A stretch of DNA of 64,000 nucleotides. Origin: Citrobacter arsenatis. GTDB taxonomy: Bacteria; Pseudomonadota; Gammaproteobacteria; Enterobacterales; Enterobacteriaceae. Numbering within the stretch: the first letter of the stretch is position 1; the number at the start of each line of letters is the position of its first letter. This document shows positions 42,967 to 52,453 of this stretch, in pieces. The stretch lies in NCBI RefSeq assembly GCF_004353845.1, contig NZ_CP037864.1:3720001-3784000 (forward strand), given 5' to 3'. Position numbers and translations under genes: made by a program. The notes under the pieces are model-generated. The model did not search any database. It had not been told where the DNA came from and worked only from the letters and a program-made list of their open reading frames with translations.

Positions 42967-43665
42967 TTAAATCATCTCAATCACATCATCATCGTGAGGC
43001 GTACCACCGCTCAGCGCTTCATCAAAGTAGTGCTTCGGTACGGTAAAACGCAGATGATCGAGCGCAAACTGCATGCTGCGTTCATCAATGGCGTGCCCCA
43101 GATTTTCCACGATATCCAGCGTCACATCCCCACCGGCGCGAATTAACGCCTCCTGCGCGGCAACGGCGTGAGATAACTCAATTACCCGGTCTTCACCGCC
43201 GTGAATCAAATGCACCGTCGTCGCAGTGGTTGCCGTCTCCGGCAAAGTGGCATAGCGACCATTGAAGGCAATGACCCGCGACGCCAGCCCCGGCTCGGCT
43301 TTGATGCTCTCAAGCGACATAATCGAACCCTGAGAAAAACCAATCAGCGCGGTAGCCTGCGGTGAAACGCCGCTTTGCTTTTGCCAGTAACGCACGGTTT
43401 CGATAAACACTGGCATAATCGCGTCAATACGCGCCTGGCGGTTCTCTTCCGTTACGCCCTGCACCGAAAACCACTGACGTCCGGACGTCGTACCGTAAGG
43501 CTCTGCCCCGCCAATGCTAACGATTAGCGCATCCGGAAACAGCGGCGCAAACCAGGAGCCAATTTCGCCCATGGCTACCGGGTTATCGCCGACGCCATGA
43601 AACAGCAGCAATAGCTGTTGAGCGGGTTTTTCGGGACTTTGAACAACAAAATGGTCATGTTTCAT
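42967..43665 (-). CDS. ypfH: Alpha/beta-fold esterase YpfH
   Basis: 232-residue serine hydrolase of the dienelactone/carboxylesterase type. GFSQGSIMSL is the nucleophile elbow (GXSXG) near residue 110; HGVGDNPVAMGEIGSWFA gives the oxyanion region, and the C-terminal His is in LGHAIDERSM. In E. coli YpfH has broad esterase activity. Exact substrate unknown. Followed upstream by tmcA in the same orientation. Confidence 0.93.
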   Translation of the reverse strand: MKHDHFVVQSPEKPAQQLLLLFHGVGDNPVAMGEIGSWFAPLFPDALIVSIGGAEPYGTTSGRQWFSVQGVTEENRQARIDAIMPVFIETVRYWQKQSGVSPQATALIGFSQGSIMSLESIKAEPGLASRVIAFNGRYATLPETATTATTVHLIHGGEDRVIELSHAVAAQEALIRAGGDVTLDIVENLGHAIDERSMQFALDHLRFTVPKHYFDEALSGGTPHDDDVIEMI

Positions 43666-43738
43666 GGCGATCTCCTTAACTGATGAGAATCATTCTACGC
43701 CGCTTAACCGCAATGACCATGCCAGGAAATTGAAGAAA

Positions 43739-45754
43739 TTAGTGAAAAAATTGCCATTGCATAATGCGATTATGTAGCCGCTGTTCACGCTCAGCATCCA
43801 GCTGTTTTAAGGCCTGCGCCGCCTCGGCTCGCTGTACCGCCAGCAGCGCTTTGCGACCAGAGATCTTCAGCTGTTGGCACAAATCGGCGTCGCTGTGTTT
43901 AGCCTGTAAACGTCCGCGCAGCGCCGGAAGAGACAGTTCGCTGTGCTCAAGCAGACGACTCAGACAGCCCAGCGATGTCAGCAATGGTCGATGCGCGAAG
44001 GCAAACCCAGCCAGCTCAGCCCAGTCATCCTCATTAAGCGTAGTCTCTTTCAGCGGGGTCAGCGGAATGTGCTCTCCATTCCACTGCGCAAGGATTTCCG
44101 CATCCCTGCGCAGGCGCTGGTGTTCCCGCCGGGCAAGGCGTTTACCCGCTTCGCTGATGGGAAGTATCGCCATAGCGGTGTAACAGCCGCTGCTGGCTTC
44201 CCGATGATTGCCCATCCGTACCAGCACAAAACCGCAGCGTTGCCAGAAACGCCATAGTTCAGCCGTATAACCAAAGCTGACGGACAGATAGTCACACTGC
44301 GTGCAATAGTGCCTGGCCTGCATAATCAACTGCTGCCCGATACCTTCTCGCTGGCGTGCAGGGTGAACCGCAATTCGACTGACCCGTCGCCCGATAAGCG
44401 TCGCCGCCAATGGGTCACCGCCATGCGCCGCCAGTGACTGCGCTACCAGATTACCTCTTGGTCGGCGATATCCGGCCCAGACGGCCTGGCTTAATTCTGC
44501 GGATAATCCCCCTTCATCGACCAGCCAGACGGCTCCCGCCACCGAGTCAGCAGCCGAAGCCTGAAGGAAATGCTGCCCTGGCGCATCCATCATCCGCCGC
44601 AGGTCCAGTGGCGAGGTGCGATAATGCGCCCCAGAAAGCAGTTGATATACCGCTAACGGCAGCGCCGGGTTTGTATGCCAGACGTGCTGTTCAAACGCCG
44701 AGAAGTGCAGTTCCCCCAATGGGGCATGCGTAAAGGCGTCGTCCTCAAACACCAGCGCATCGCTGACGATTTTCTCCAGCGGGCATCCCTGCGCCCAGCG
44801 CACGGGTTGTTGCAACTCATAGCGTAGAAGCCTGGGAAAACGGGCGCAGAATTTCAGCAAGAAGCCTCTGCCTGTTCCCTCGTAGCCCTGAACGGTGGTG
44901 GTTAACAGCGTACGAGGAAAACGCGCCACCAGTTGGTGCAGCAGCGGCGCGGGGATCGCGGCGGCTTCATCTACAATCAGCCAGTCTGCGGTTGCAGAAC
45001 TGCTTAACAGCGCATCCGGAGCCAGAAAGCGGTAACGCTCTGCGGCAAATTGTGCCAGCACATCGGTTGCCGCTTTGGCAGGCGCAGTAACGATCGCTGT
45101 CCCGTTGATACGTGCTATCAGTTGCCCCGCCAGCGCGGATTTTCCCCGACCACGTGCGGCCGTGACCGCAGCCACGCCGGGAGGCATCTCCAGCAACTGC
45201 GCTAAAATCAGCGCCTGTTCAGGCTGAGGTTCACCGGTTGGCGCATGCCAGTCTACACGAGCAGGAAATCCTGGATTGGATGCAGGCAGATACTGTTGCC
45301 AGTGCAGAGCCTGCCCGTCACGGGAAATCACCCGTTTGATATGTTCAACAAAGTGCGGTGTAGGTATAGGGTCAGCGCAGTCGCTCCAGCGCAGTGAATC
45401 TGCGTCCGGATGCGTGTGCCAGCTATGCCAGGATGGGGTCAGCAATACCAACCAGCTCCCGGCAATCAGCGTTCCGCTTAAGGCGGCAAACGCCGCAGCG
45501 TCAAATCCCTGCCCCGCGTCAAAAACCGCATGACGGAACTCGCGCCCCAGTAACGTTTGCAGCGCCTGCGGCGTACAGTTCGGCTCAGCAGGGGCTTGCG
45601 CCCCTACCCATAACCAGTCGCCGGGTAACGTGTTGCGTAGCGCGAATGCCCGCTCCTGACACCAGTTCCCCTCGCCGCTGATAATCAGCAGACGACGGCT
45701 CCCTTCGCGGCTCATCTGTTCGGTTAACGCACGCAGCGCCGTGTTATCAGACAT
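43739..45754 (-). CDS. tmcA: tRNA(Met) cytidine N4-acetyltransferase TmcA
   Basis: 671-residue fusion enzyme that makes N4-acetylcytidine at the wobble position of elongator tRNA-Met, using ATP and acetyl-CoA. The RNA-helicase-like module has Walker A TAARGRGKSALAGQL near 200 and LIVDEAAAIPAPLL; the GNAT module contains RIAVHPARQREGIGQQLI near 465; a C-terminal RNA-binding tail follows. Length equals E. coli TmcA. Confidence 0.95.
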   Translation of the reverse strand: MSDNTALRALTEQMSREGSRRLLIISGEGNWCQERAFALRNTLPGDWLWVGAQAPAEPNCTPQALQTLLGREFRHAVFDAGQGFDAAAFAALSGTLIAGSWLVLLTPSWHSWHTHPDADSLRWSDCADPIPTPHFVEHIKRVISRDGQALHWQQYLPASNPGFPARVDWHAPTGEPQPEQALILAQLLEMPPGVAAVTAARGRGKSALAGQLIARINGTAIVTAPAKAATDVLAQFAAERYRFLAPDALLSSSATADWLIVDEAAAIPAPLLHQLVARFPRTLLTTTVQGYEGTGRGFLLKFCARFPRLLRYELQQPVRWAQGCPLEKIVSDALVFEDDAFTHAPLGELHFSAFEQHVWHTNPALPLAVYQLLSGAHYRTSPLDLRRMMDAPGQHFLQASAADSVAGAVWLVDEGGLSAELSQAVWAGYRRPRGNLVAQSLAAHGGDPLAATLIGRRVSRIAVHPARQREGIGQQLIMQARHYCTQCDYLSVSFGYTAELWRFWQRCGFVLVRMGNHREASSGCYTAMAILPISEAGKRLARREHQRLRRDAEILAQWNGEHIPLTPLKETTLNEDDWAELAGFAFAHRPLLTSLGCLSRLLEHSELSLPALRGRLQAKHSDADLCQQLKISGRKALLAVQRAEAAQALKQLDAEREQRLHNRIMQWQFFH

Positions 45755-45769
45755 CCTTGCCTCTGTATC

Positions 45770-46636
45770 TTAAATACCTTTACCAAAAGTATTACATTGT
45801 CCCGGATCGCCGCTGTCAAAACCGCGTTTGAACCAGGTAAAACGCTGCTCAGAAGTACCGTGGGTAAAGCTGTCCGGCACAACGCGCCCTTGCCCCTGCT
45901 GCTGCAAGCGGTCGTCGCCAATAGCCTGAGCGGCGTTCAGCGCCTCTTCAAGGTCGCCGGACTCCAGCACGCCCTGCTGCTGCATACTGTGGCCCCAGAC
46001 ACCGGCAAAACAGTCCGCCTGCAATTCCATACGCACGGAAAGACGGTTCACCTCAGCCTGTGAAGCGTTCTGCTGCATCTGGCGAACTTTCGGTTCAATA
46101 CCCAGCAGTTTCTGCACGTGGTGACCCACTTCATGGGCGATAACATAACCCTGGGCAAAATCACCATCGGCGCCCAGTTTGTTTTTCATGTCATCATAGA
46201 ATGAGAGATCAATGTATACCGTGCCATCTGCCGGGCAATAAAACGGTCCCATTACGGACTGGCCCGCGCCGCAGCCGGTTCGCGTTGCTCCGCGATACAT
46301 CACCAGCTTCGGCTGTTGGTAGGTGCGGCCCATTTTTTCAAACTGCTGCCCCCAGGTATCTTCCGTGGTAGCCAGAATCACCGAGGTAAATTTTGCTGCT
46401 TCATCATCATTTGGGCTGATGGAGTGCGATGATTGCTGTTGGGAAACCGGCTGGCCGGTCATTAATCCGGTGAGATCCACGCCATAATAACCTGCGACAA
46501 GCACCACGATCAGCAGAATGATGCCGCCTTTACCACTGGGCAAACGAAAACCGGGCCCGCCCATAGAGGGGCCACCGCCGGAGCTATTTCGTCTGTCTTC
46601 CACGTTGTCACTTTCACGACGCCCTTGCCAGCGCAT
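45770..46636 (-). CDS. ypfJ: Predicted zinc metallopeptidase YpfJ (DUF2744-like, neutral zinc)
   Basis: 288-residue membrane-anchored protein with the zinc-peptidase motif HEVGHHVQ near residue 170, preceded by a single transmembrane helix (GGIILLIVVLVAGYYGVDL) and a Gly/Ser-rich N-terminal region. One residue longer than E. coli YpfJ because of an extra Gly in SSGGGP. ATG 46636 was preferred over the in-frame GTG 46642. Substrates unknown. Next to tmcA. Confidence 0.92.
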   Translation of the reverse strand: MRWQGRRESDNVEDRRNSSGGGPSMGGPGFRLPSGKGGIILLIVVLVAGYYGVDLTGLMTGQPVSQQQSSHSISPNDDEAAKFTSVILATTEDTWGQQFEKMGRTYQQPKLVMYRGATRTGCGAGQSVMGPFYCPADGTVYIDLSFYDDMKNKLGADGDFAQGYVIAHEVGHHVQKLLGIEPKVRQMQQNASQAEVNRLSVRMELQADCFAGVWGHSMQQQGVLESGDLEEALNAAQAIGDDRLQQQGQGRVVPDSFTHGTSEQRFTWFKRGFDSGDPGQCNTFGKGI

Positions 46637-46765
46637 AATCACCTCAACTTTTTATTCATTATGATGATGATCGTAGGCGGTTCGGAACAGGATTACCATA
46701 AGAAACAGTAATCAAAATCGGTGGGATTGATGAGCCGGAGAGCGATCGCCGGCTCAGGGGGAGGA

Positions 46766-47479
46766 TTAGTCTAACTTCACACCCAGACGATGCGCGACGG
46801 CTTCATAGGCTTCGATCAGACCGCCCAGGCTCTGGCGGAAGCGATCTTTGTCCATTTTATCCAGCGTTTCTTTGTCCCACAGACGGCTACCGTCCGGTGA
46901 GAATTCATCGCCCAGGACCACTTCACCTTTATACAAACCGAACTCAAGTTTGAAGTCGACCAGAATCAGACCCGCATCATCAAACATCTTTTTCAGCACG
47001 TCGTTGGCTTTATAGGTCAGCTCTTTCATACGCGCCAGATTCTCTTTGCTCACCCAACCAAAAGTTTCGCAATAGGAATCGTTAATCATTGGATCGTGCA
47101 TAGCATCGTTTTTCAGGAACAGATCAAACAGCGGCGGATTCAGTTCAATACCTTCCTCAACGCCTAAACGCTTAACCAGTGAGCCTGCCGCGCGGTTACG
47201 CACCACACATTCAACCGGTACCATCTCCAGTTTTTTCACCAGACATTCGGTATCGGAAAGCAGTCGCTCCATCTGGGTAGGAATGCCCGCTTCTTGCAGC
47301 TTGGTCATAATGAAATGGTTGAACTTATTGTTCACCATGCCTTTACGGTCAAACTGTTCAATGCGCGCGCCATCCCCTGCTGACGTATCATTGCGGAATT
47401 CGAGCACCAACAGGTCCGGGTTTTCCGTGCTGTATACGGTCTTCGCTTTACCACGATACAACTCAGCTTGCTTTTGCAT
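46766..47479 (-). CDS. purC: SAICAR synthetase PurC
   Basis: 237-residue ATP-dependent ligase of purine synthesis (CAIR plus aspartate to SAICAR). Signatures: ELYRGKAKTVYSTENP near the N terminus, DTSAGDGARIEQFDRKG, VVRNRAAGSLVKRLG, and LVDFKLEFGLYKGEVVLGDEFSPDG. ATG 47479 fits the E. coli length; the frame continues upstream across the PurR box without signals. Preceded by a PurR operator at 47531-47546. Confidence 0.97.
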   Translation of the reverse strand: MQKQAELYRGKAKTVYSTENPDLLVLEFRNDTSAGDGARIEQFDRKGMVNNKFNHFIMTKLQEAGIPTQMERLLSDTECLVKKLEMVPVECVVRNRAAGSLVKRLGVEEGIELNPPLFDLFLKNDAMHDPMINDSYCETFGWVSKENLARMKELTYKANDVLKKMFDDAGLILVDFKLEFGLYKGEVVLGDEFSPDGSRLWDKETLDKMDKDRFRQSLGGLIEAYEAVAHRLGVKLD

Positions 47480-47530
47480 CTTTATTACTCCTGGGTGTGA
47501 ATTAACGATAAATATTGCGTTTTTCTGCCG

Positions 47531-47546
47531 ACGCACACGTTTGCGT
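47531..47546 (-). promoter_or_regulatory. PurR operator of purC
   Basis: ACGCACACGTTTGCGT differs by one base from the PurR consensus ACGCAAACGTTTGCGT and sits 52 bp upstream of the purC start, overlapping the promoter as in E. coli. Confidence 0.9.
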
Positions 47547-47552
47547 ATCATA

Positions 47553-47586
47553 TCAGAAAAAAAGGGCTGGAGTTATCCAGCCCTTT
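47553..47586 (-). terminator. Rho-independent terminator of bamC
   Basis: Minus-strand stem AAAGGGCTGG / CCAGCCCTTT with a six-base loop followed by TTTTTCTGATA. It lies 5 bp beyond the bamC stop and just upstream of the purC promoter. Confidence 0.88.
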
Positions 47587-47590
47587 ATTT

Positions 47591-48625
47591 TTACTTACTG
47601 AACGCTGCCTGGAAGACGGCGACCAGCGCGTCGTTCTGGCTTTGCGTCAGGGTATGCCCCTTCGGATCGATAAACTGCAAGCTACTGCGGTTATCTAAAT
47701 CACCGACCTGCAGTTTATAGTCGCCGGATACCAGACCCGGATCGCTTGCGCCCAGATCCTGCCAACCGCTATCAGACAGTGGTTTGTAGGTCACGGCGAT
47801 ACTGCCCTGAGAACGGGTGCTGTCGGTCACTTTCATCCCCACTTTCTCAAGTGCTGCCGGCAGACGCTGCCATACCACGTTGAACGGCCCACGTACCACC
47901 AGCATTGGTAAACCTGTGTCATCGGCGGCGCTCTGAACATCCATGGTAGCTGCAGAACGGTTCTGCGCAGCATTTGCGGCATCGGTGGCGTTCTTATCCA
48001 GACCAGCAGAGATAACGTTCATCATCTCAGCGCTATAACGCTGCATTGATGCCGCATCGGCTACGGGTTTACCCGCCTGCTCGAGGTTAATCAGTTTCAC
48101 CGTTACTGCTTGCTGATAGCCCTGCGGTTTAACCGAGATTTGATAACGTCCACGGTACTGCTCGTCTTCATCCAGACGGTTCCAGTCAACCCAGTCAGTG
48201 GTCAACGTTTGGCTGGCATCATCACGTTTGGTGATCGTGTAGTTTTTAGACTGAATGACGCTGACGACCTGCGGCCACAGCGTGTTACCACGACCGTTTT
48301 CCACCAGCAACGTCGATGTATCACCCGCGATCTGAGTGCGAGCACCGGTGACTAATGCTAACGGCTGAGCTGGTGGACGAATGTCCAAGGCCTTGCCCAC
48401 GGCACCGCTGCCGTTGGTTACCGGGATATTATAGTCACCCGACATAACCGGCAGAATCATCCCGGCTGGAGCGTGAAGCTCAGCAAGCGGTGCGGCCTCC
48501 AGATAGGATTCATCACCACTCACCTGGCGCTTATAACGCGAGTCAGAACTACAGGCCGCGAGCAACATAACAAGCGAAACACCCGCAACCTTGGCCAGGC
48601 GCGACTTTTGTACTGAGTAAGCCAT
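47591..48625 (-). CDS. bamC: Outer membrane protein assembly lipoprotein BamC (NlpB)
   Basis: 344-residue lipoprotein of the BAM complex that inserts beta-barrel proteins. Lipobox LLAACSS at residues about 20-26, then the unstructured N-terminal arm and two helix-grip domains. ATG 48625 follows GGGAGATT; an in-frame TTG at 48628 is not needed. Downstream of dapA in the same orientation, 16 bp away. Confidence 0.95.
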   Translation of the reverse strand: MAYSVQKSRLAKVAGVSLVMLLAACSSDSRYKRQVSGDESYLEAAPLAELHAPAGMILPVMSGDYNIPVTNGSGAVGKALDIRPPAQPLALVTGARTQIAGDTSTLLVENGRGNTLWPQVVSVIQSKNYTITKRDDASQTLTTDWVDWNRLDEDEQYRGRYQISVKPQGYQQAVTVKLINLEQAGKPVADAASMQRYSAEMMNVISAGLDKNATDAANAAQNRSAATMDVQSAADDTGLPMLVVRGPFNVVWQRLPAALEKVGMKVTDSTRSQGSIAVTYKPLSDSGWQDLGASDPGLVSGDYKLQVGDLDNRSSLQFIDPKGHTLTQSQNDALVAVFQAAFSK

Positions 48626-48641
48626 CAAATCTCCCTAAACT

Positions 48642-49520
48642 TTACAGCAAACCGGCATGCTTAAGCGCCGCTTTGACGATTTCACGAGCATTGTCCGTGA
48701 TTGGCGTCATCGGCAGACGTAGCGTATCGGTCGCCACAAGTCCCAACTCCTTACACGCCCATTTCACGGGGATAGGATTGGGTTCGACAAATAGTTTGTT
48801 GTGTAACGGCATCAGACGCTGGTTGATCACCCGCGCTTCGGCAAAGTGCCCTGCCGCCGCCAGTTTGCACATTTCAGCCATATCGCGTGCCGCAACGTTT
48901 GAGGTTACGGAAATTACGCCATGACCACCGAGCTGCATAAAATCCAGTCCGGTTGCGTCATCACCGCTAAGCAGAATGAAGTCGTCTGAAACCAGCTCTT
49001 TGATCTGATGAACGCGACTTAAGTTCCCCGTGGCCTCTTTAATAGCGATAATATTTTTTACTTTCGCCAGGCGACCAACGGTTTCCGGCAGCATATCGCA
49101 GCCGGTACGGGACGGCACATTATACAGAATTTGCGGCAGGTCAGTATGTTCAGCGATGGCTTTGAAATGCTGGAACAAACCTTCCTGGGTTGGGCGGTTG
49201 TAGTAAGGCGTCACCGTCAGGCAGCCGACAACACCGCTGTCGTTGAAACGCTGCGTCAGACTAATGGCTTCCGCGGTCGCATTGGCGCCGGTTCCGGCAA
49301 TGACCGGAATACGCCCGTCAGCCAGCTCCAGGGTCATCATCACCACATCGCCATGTTCATCATGACTCAGGGTGGCAGACTCACCGGTGGTGCCAACCGA
49401 AACGATCGCCGAGGTGCCGCTGGCGACATGATAATCAATCAGTTTTTTCAGGCTCGACCGGCAGACTTTACCTTTCTCATCCATCGGCGTAACAAGCGCG
49501 ACAATACTTCCCGTGAACAT
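48642..49520 (-). CDS. dapA: 4-hydroxy-tetrahydrodipicolinate synthase DapA
   Basis: 292-residue TIM-barrel aldolase that condenses pyruvate and aspartate semialdehyde, first step of lysine/DAP synthesis. Schiff-base Lys161 (IAIKEATG) and Tyr133 (ILYNVPSRTG) are in the expected positions, as are Thr44/45 (GTTGES). ATG 49520 gives the E. coli length; the in-frame extension to 49538 lies within the divergent gcvR promoter region. Confidence 0.97.
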   Translation of the reverse strand: MFTGSIVALVTPMDEKGKVCRSSLKKLIDYHVASGTSAIVSVGTTGESATLSHDEHGDVVMMTLELADGRIPVIAGTGANATAEAISLTQRFNDSGVVGCLTVTPYYNRPTQEGLFQHFKAIAEHTDLPQILYNVPSRTGCDMLPETVGRLAKVKNIIAIKEATGNLSRVHQIKELVSDDFILLSGDDATGLDFMQLGGHGVISVTSNVAARDMAEMCKLAAAGHFAEARVINQRLMPLHNKLFVEPNPIPVKWACKELGLVATDTLRLPMTPITDNAREIVKAALKHAGLL

Positions 49521-49665
49521 GGGCCATCCTCTGTGCAAACAAGTGACTCAATGGTACGTTTGGTACGACAATAAAAGCAAGCGACCAGAGCCGTTCTGAT
49601 TGTTGTATGCATGTTTTTTTTATGCTTTCCTTATGATTACCTCACCGCTCAAAGGAAGAACAGGT

Positions 49666-50238
49666 TTGACATCGTCATCGCAACACTATCTGGTCATTAC
49701 TGCGCTGGGTGCTGACCGCCCAGGAATTGTGAACACCATCACACGTCATGTCAGCAGTTGCGGCTGTAATATCGAAGACAGCCGACTGGCCATGCTGGGT
49801 GATGAGTTCACGTTTATCATGTTGCTGTCGGGCACCTGGAATGCCATCACCTTGATCGAATCAACCTTGCCGTTGAAAGGTGCAGAGTTAGATTTACTGA
49901 TTGTGATGAAACGCACGACCGCGCGTCCTCGTCCGGCGATGCCTGCAACGGTATGGGTGCAGGTCGATGTCCCTGATTCTCCACATTTGATTGAACGCTT
50001 CACCGCCCTGTTTGACAGCCACCAAATGAATATTGCGGAACTGGTCTCACGCACGCAACCGGCTGAGGACGGAAAGGCGGCACAGCTGTTTATTCAAATT
50101 ACCGCACATAGTCCTGCGTCACATGATTCGGCAAATATTGAAGATGCGTTTAAAGCACTCTGTACAGAACTCAATGCGCAAGGCAGTATTAACGTCGTCA
50201 ATTACTCACAGCATGATGAACAGGATGGAGTTAAGTAA
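49666..50238 (+). CDS. gcvR: Glycine cleavage repressor protein GcvR
   Basis: 190-residue ACT-domain protein that forms a complex with GcvA to repress the gcv operon when glycine is absent. Two ACT domains (HYLVITALGADRPGIVNTIT at the start and WVQVDVPDSPHLIERFTALFD near residue 90). Start: TTG 49666 with AAAGGAAG upstream gives the E. coli length; an in-frame ATG at 49633 has no ribosome-binding site. Its stop codon TAA overlaps the ATG of bcp. Confidence 0.9.
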   Translation: MTSSSQHYLVITALGADRPGIVNTITRHVSSCGCNIEDSRLAMLGDEFTFIMLLSGTWNAITLIESTLPLKGAELDLLIVMKRTTARPRPAMPATVWVQVDVPDSPHLIERFTALFDSHQMNIAELVSRTQPAEDGKAAQLFIQITAHSPASHDSANIEDAFKALCTELNAQGSINVVNYSQHDEQDGVK

Positions 50239-50708
50239 TGAACCCACTGAAAGCCGGTGATATCGCACCGAAATTTAGCTTGCCGGATCAAGACGGAGAA
50301 CAAGTAAATTTAACCGACTTCCAGGGACAGCGTGTTCTGGTTTATTTTTACCCGAAAGCCATGACACCCGGCTGTACCGTACAGGCCTGCGGCCTGCGCG
50401 ATAACATGGATGAGTTAAAAAAAGCAGGTGTTGAAGTGCTGGGGATCAGCACCGATAAACCAGAGAAGCTTTCCCGATTCGCAGAGAAAGAAGTGCTGAA
50501 CTTCACGCTTCTGTCTGACGAAGATCATCAGGTTTGCGAGCAGTTCGGCGTCTGGGGTGAGAAGTCATTTATGGGCAAAACCTACGATGGCATCCACCGC
50601 ATCAGCTTCCTGATTGATGCTGAAGGGAATATTGAACATGTGTTTGATGACTTCAAAACCAGCAACCACCACGACGTGGTAATGAACTGGCTGAAAGAGA
50701 ACGCCTGA
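50238..50708 (+). CDS. bcp: Peroxiredoxin Bcp (BCP/PrxQ type)
   Basis: 156-residue thiol peroxidase. Peroxidatic Cys46 in TPGCTVQ and resolving Cys51 in QACGLRD, as in E. coli Bcp. It reduces peroxides with thioredoxin. Translation is coupled to gcvR by a TAATG overlap. Beyond its stop E. coli K-12 carries the hyf operon; here a REP pair and iadA follow instead. Confidence 0.96.
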   Translation: MNPLKAGDIAPKFSLPDQDGEQVNLTDFQGQRVLVYFYPKAMTPGCTVQACGLRDNMDELKKAGVEVLGISTDKPEKLSRFAEKEVLNFTLLSDEDHQVCEQFGVWGEKSFMGKTYDGIHRISFLIDAEGNIEHVFDDFKTSNHHDVVMNWLKENA

Positions 50709-50716
50709 CTGTGAAA

Positions 50717-50802
50717 TGCCTGATGGCGGCGTGAACGTCTTATCCGGCCTACAAATGCACGCACGTAGGCCGGATAAGACGCGTTAGCGTCGCCATCCGG
50801 CA
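50717..50802. repeat. REP/BIME pair between bcp and iadA
   Basis: Inverted REP units (GCCTGATGGCGGCGTG...TTATCCGGCCTAC and GTAGGCCGGATAAGACGCG...GCCATCCGGC) fill the convergent gap. Confidence 0.9.
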
Positions 50803-50815
50803 GATGACCGCCCGG

Positions 50816-51979
50816 TTACTCAAACGTCCCTTTCACGCACGCTTTCTGCTCTTTCACCACGGCTTTCCCCTTCGCCCACAGATGATGCACTTCCAGCGCG
50901 TCGTTGAGCACCAGGATATCTGCATCGCATCCCACCGCCAGACGCCCCTTATGTTCGAGTGCCAAAAACTCTGCCACCGTACGCGTCAGCGGACATAACG
51001 CCTGTTCCAGCGGAATAGCATGAACCTTCACCAGCTGGCGCACCGTTTCCGCCAGAGATTCAAACCCTGCAACACCGATGCCGGTGAGATTACCTAACTC
51101 ATCAAATTCCGGCTGGCTGCCATTGCCATCCGAGCTAAGGGTAATGCGCGACAACGGCACGTTCTGGCTAAGCGCCGTGGCGATAGCCGTGGCCGGGTCG
51201 ACGGGCTCATCGATGCTGCTGGTAATGTCGATATAACCGCCTTTGCGGGCATACTCCAGCGCGGCCTGGAACAACGGTTGTGCACGATTAACGTGGGTCG
51301 GCAGCAGTTTGGTAATCGGGACATCGCAATTGTCGAGGATCTGGTACAACGGTTCGAGCATGCGCGGGCTGTCGCCCATATGGAACACGCTTATCCCCGG
51401 TTTGCGTCCTAACAATCCGCCAACGCGCGACTGCGCCGCCATGTTTGCCAGCGCCGCAGAGTCCGGGGCTGAAGAACGATGGTCCGAAACCGCACATTTC
51501 ACGCCAATGATTTTATCGATCAGCGCCACGTCGCGATCGACGCTGCCGGTGATAGTCGGGGAAGGCAGAGAATACGCCCCGGTCAGCATCCATGCGCTGA
51601 TCCCTTCAAACTCCAGCGCGCGAGTTTTCGCCAGCAGCGATTCAGGATGGCGGGTAATGCCATCTGTACCCAGTAATCCCACCACCGAGGTGACGCCAGC
51701 TTCAACCAGCCGCGACAGGCGCACTTCCGGCGTGCGGGTATGTGGCCCTGCTTCTCCGCCGCCGCCAATCAGATGGACGTGCTGATCGATAAACCCTGGG
51801 CACACAATCGCGCCGTCAAGATTGACGCATTCGCAGCCGGGAAAGTCTTCAGGGGAAATCGACGGCGCGATGGCAACAATTTTGCTGCCAGACACCAGTA
51901 TATCCTGGCGCCCTAAATCTTCCGGCGCGTACACGTGTCCCTGCTGGAACAACGTCAAATTAAGAATGGAACAGTTCAT
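50816..51979 (-). CDS. iadA: Isoaspartyl dipeptidase IadA
   Basis: 387-residue amidohydrolase that cleaves beta-aspartyl (isoaspartyl) dipeptides to L-aspartate and a second amino acid, clearing products of damaged proteins. Binuclear metal motif QHVHLIGGGGEAG near residue 70, TLSSDGNGSQP with the late Asp, and DHRSSAPD. ATG 51979 follows ACAAGGAAGG; the in-frame extension to 52015 overlaps yjiG. It is about three residues shorter than E. coli IadA at the C terminus. In E. coli K-12 the gene lies elsewhere, also beside yjiG and yjiH. Confidence 0.94.
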   Translation of the reverse strand: MNCSILNLTLFQQGHVYAPEDLGRQDILVSGSKIVAIAPSISPEDFPGCECVNLDGAIVCPGFIDQHVHLIGGGGEAGPHTRTPEVRLSRLVEAGVTSVVGLLGTDGITRHPESLLAKTRALEFEGISAWMLTGAYSLPSPTITGSVDRDVALIDKIIGVKCAVSDHRSSAPDSAALANMAAQSRVGGLLGRKPGISVFHMGDSPRMLEPLYQILDNCDVPITKLLPTHVNRAQPLFQAALEYARKGGYIDITSSIDEPVDPATAIATALSQNVPLSRITLSSDGNGSQPEFDELGNLTGIGVAGFESLAETVRQLVKVHAIPLEQALCPLTRTVAEFLALEHKGRLAVGCDADILVLNDALEVHHLWAKGKAVVKEQKACVKGTFE

Positions 51980-51990
51980 AACCTTCCTTG

Positions 51991-52452
51991 TCAGGCAATT
52001 ACCTGCATAACCCAAATAGAGAGCAGCGCATTAATTACGCATACCGCAATAATCAGCGGGTAGTAACGGGGATGAACCCCCGCGGTCCCCAAACAGCGTC
52101 CCACATTTTGCACCGGATTGCCCATCAAGTAGATAGCCGGTAACAACACCGTGGCATCATGTCCCGAAAGCGTACCGGCGACAACCAGGCTGGCGCAAAC
52201 GCCGACGCCGCCCCCCATACTCATCACCGCCGCCAACAGTACGGTGGCAGATTCCCCCGGCAGCCCCCAGAGCGCCATAACCGGCTCACATACCCGCCCG
52301 ACAATTTCGAGCAGCCCCGTCACCTTCAGCGCCTGAATAATCACAAACGCCATCACTACGTTTGGCAACAGGCTGGTTGTTGCAATGGTAAACCCGCGTC
52401 GTGCGCCATCGATAAACATATCCATGACGTTTTTACGTACCTGCGTTGTCAT
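51991..52452 (-). CDS. yjiG: Inner membrane protein YjiG (SpmB-like)
   Basis: 153-residue polytopic membrane protein of the nucleoside-recognition/SpmB family: MTTQVRKNVMDMFIDGARRG then hydrophobic segments including MSMGGGVGVCASLVVAG and IIAVCVINALLSIWVMQVI. ATG 52452 gives the E. coli length. Paired with yjiH and with iadA; probably supplies or handles isoaspartyl dipeptides or derived solutes, which is inference from conserved linkage. One base separates its start from the yjiH stop. Confidence 0.9.
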   Translation of the reverse strand: MTTQVRKNVMDMFIDGARRGFTIATTSLLPNVVMAFVIIQALKVTGLLEIVGRVCEPVMALWGLPGESATVLLAAVMSMGGGVGVCASLVVAGTLSGHDATVLLPAIYLMGNPVQNVGRCLGTAGVHPRYYPLIIAVCVINALLSIWVMQVIA

Positions 52453-52453
52453 C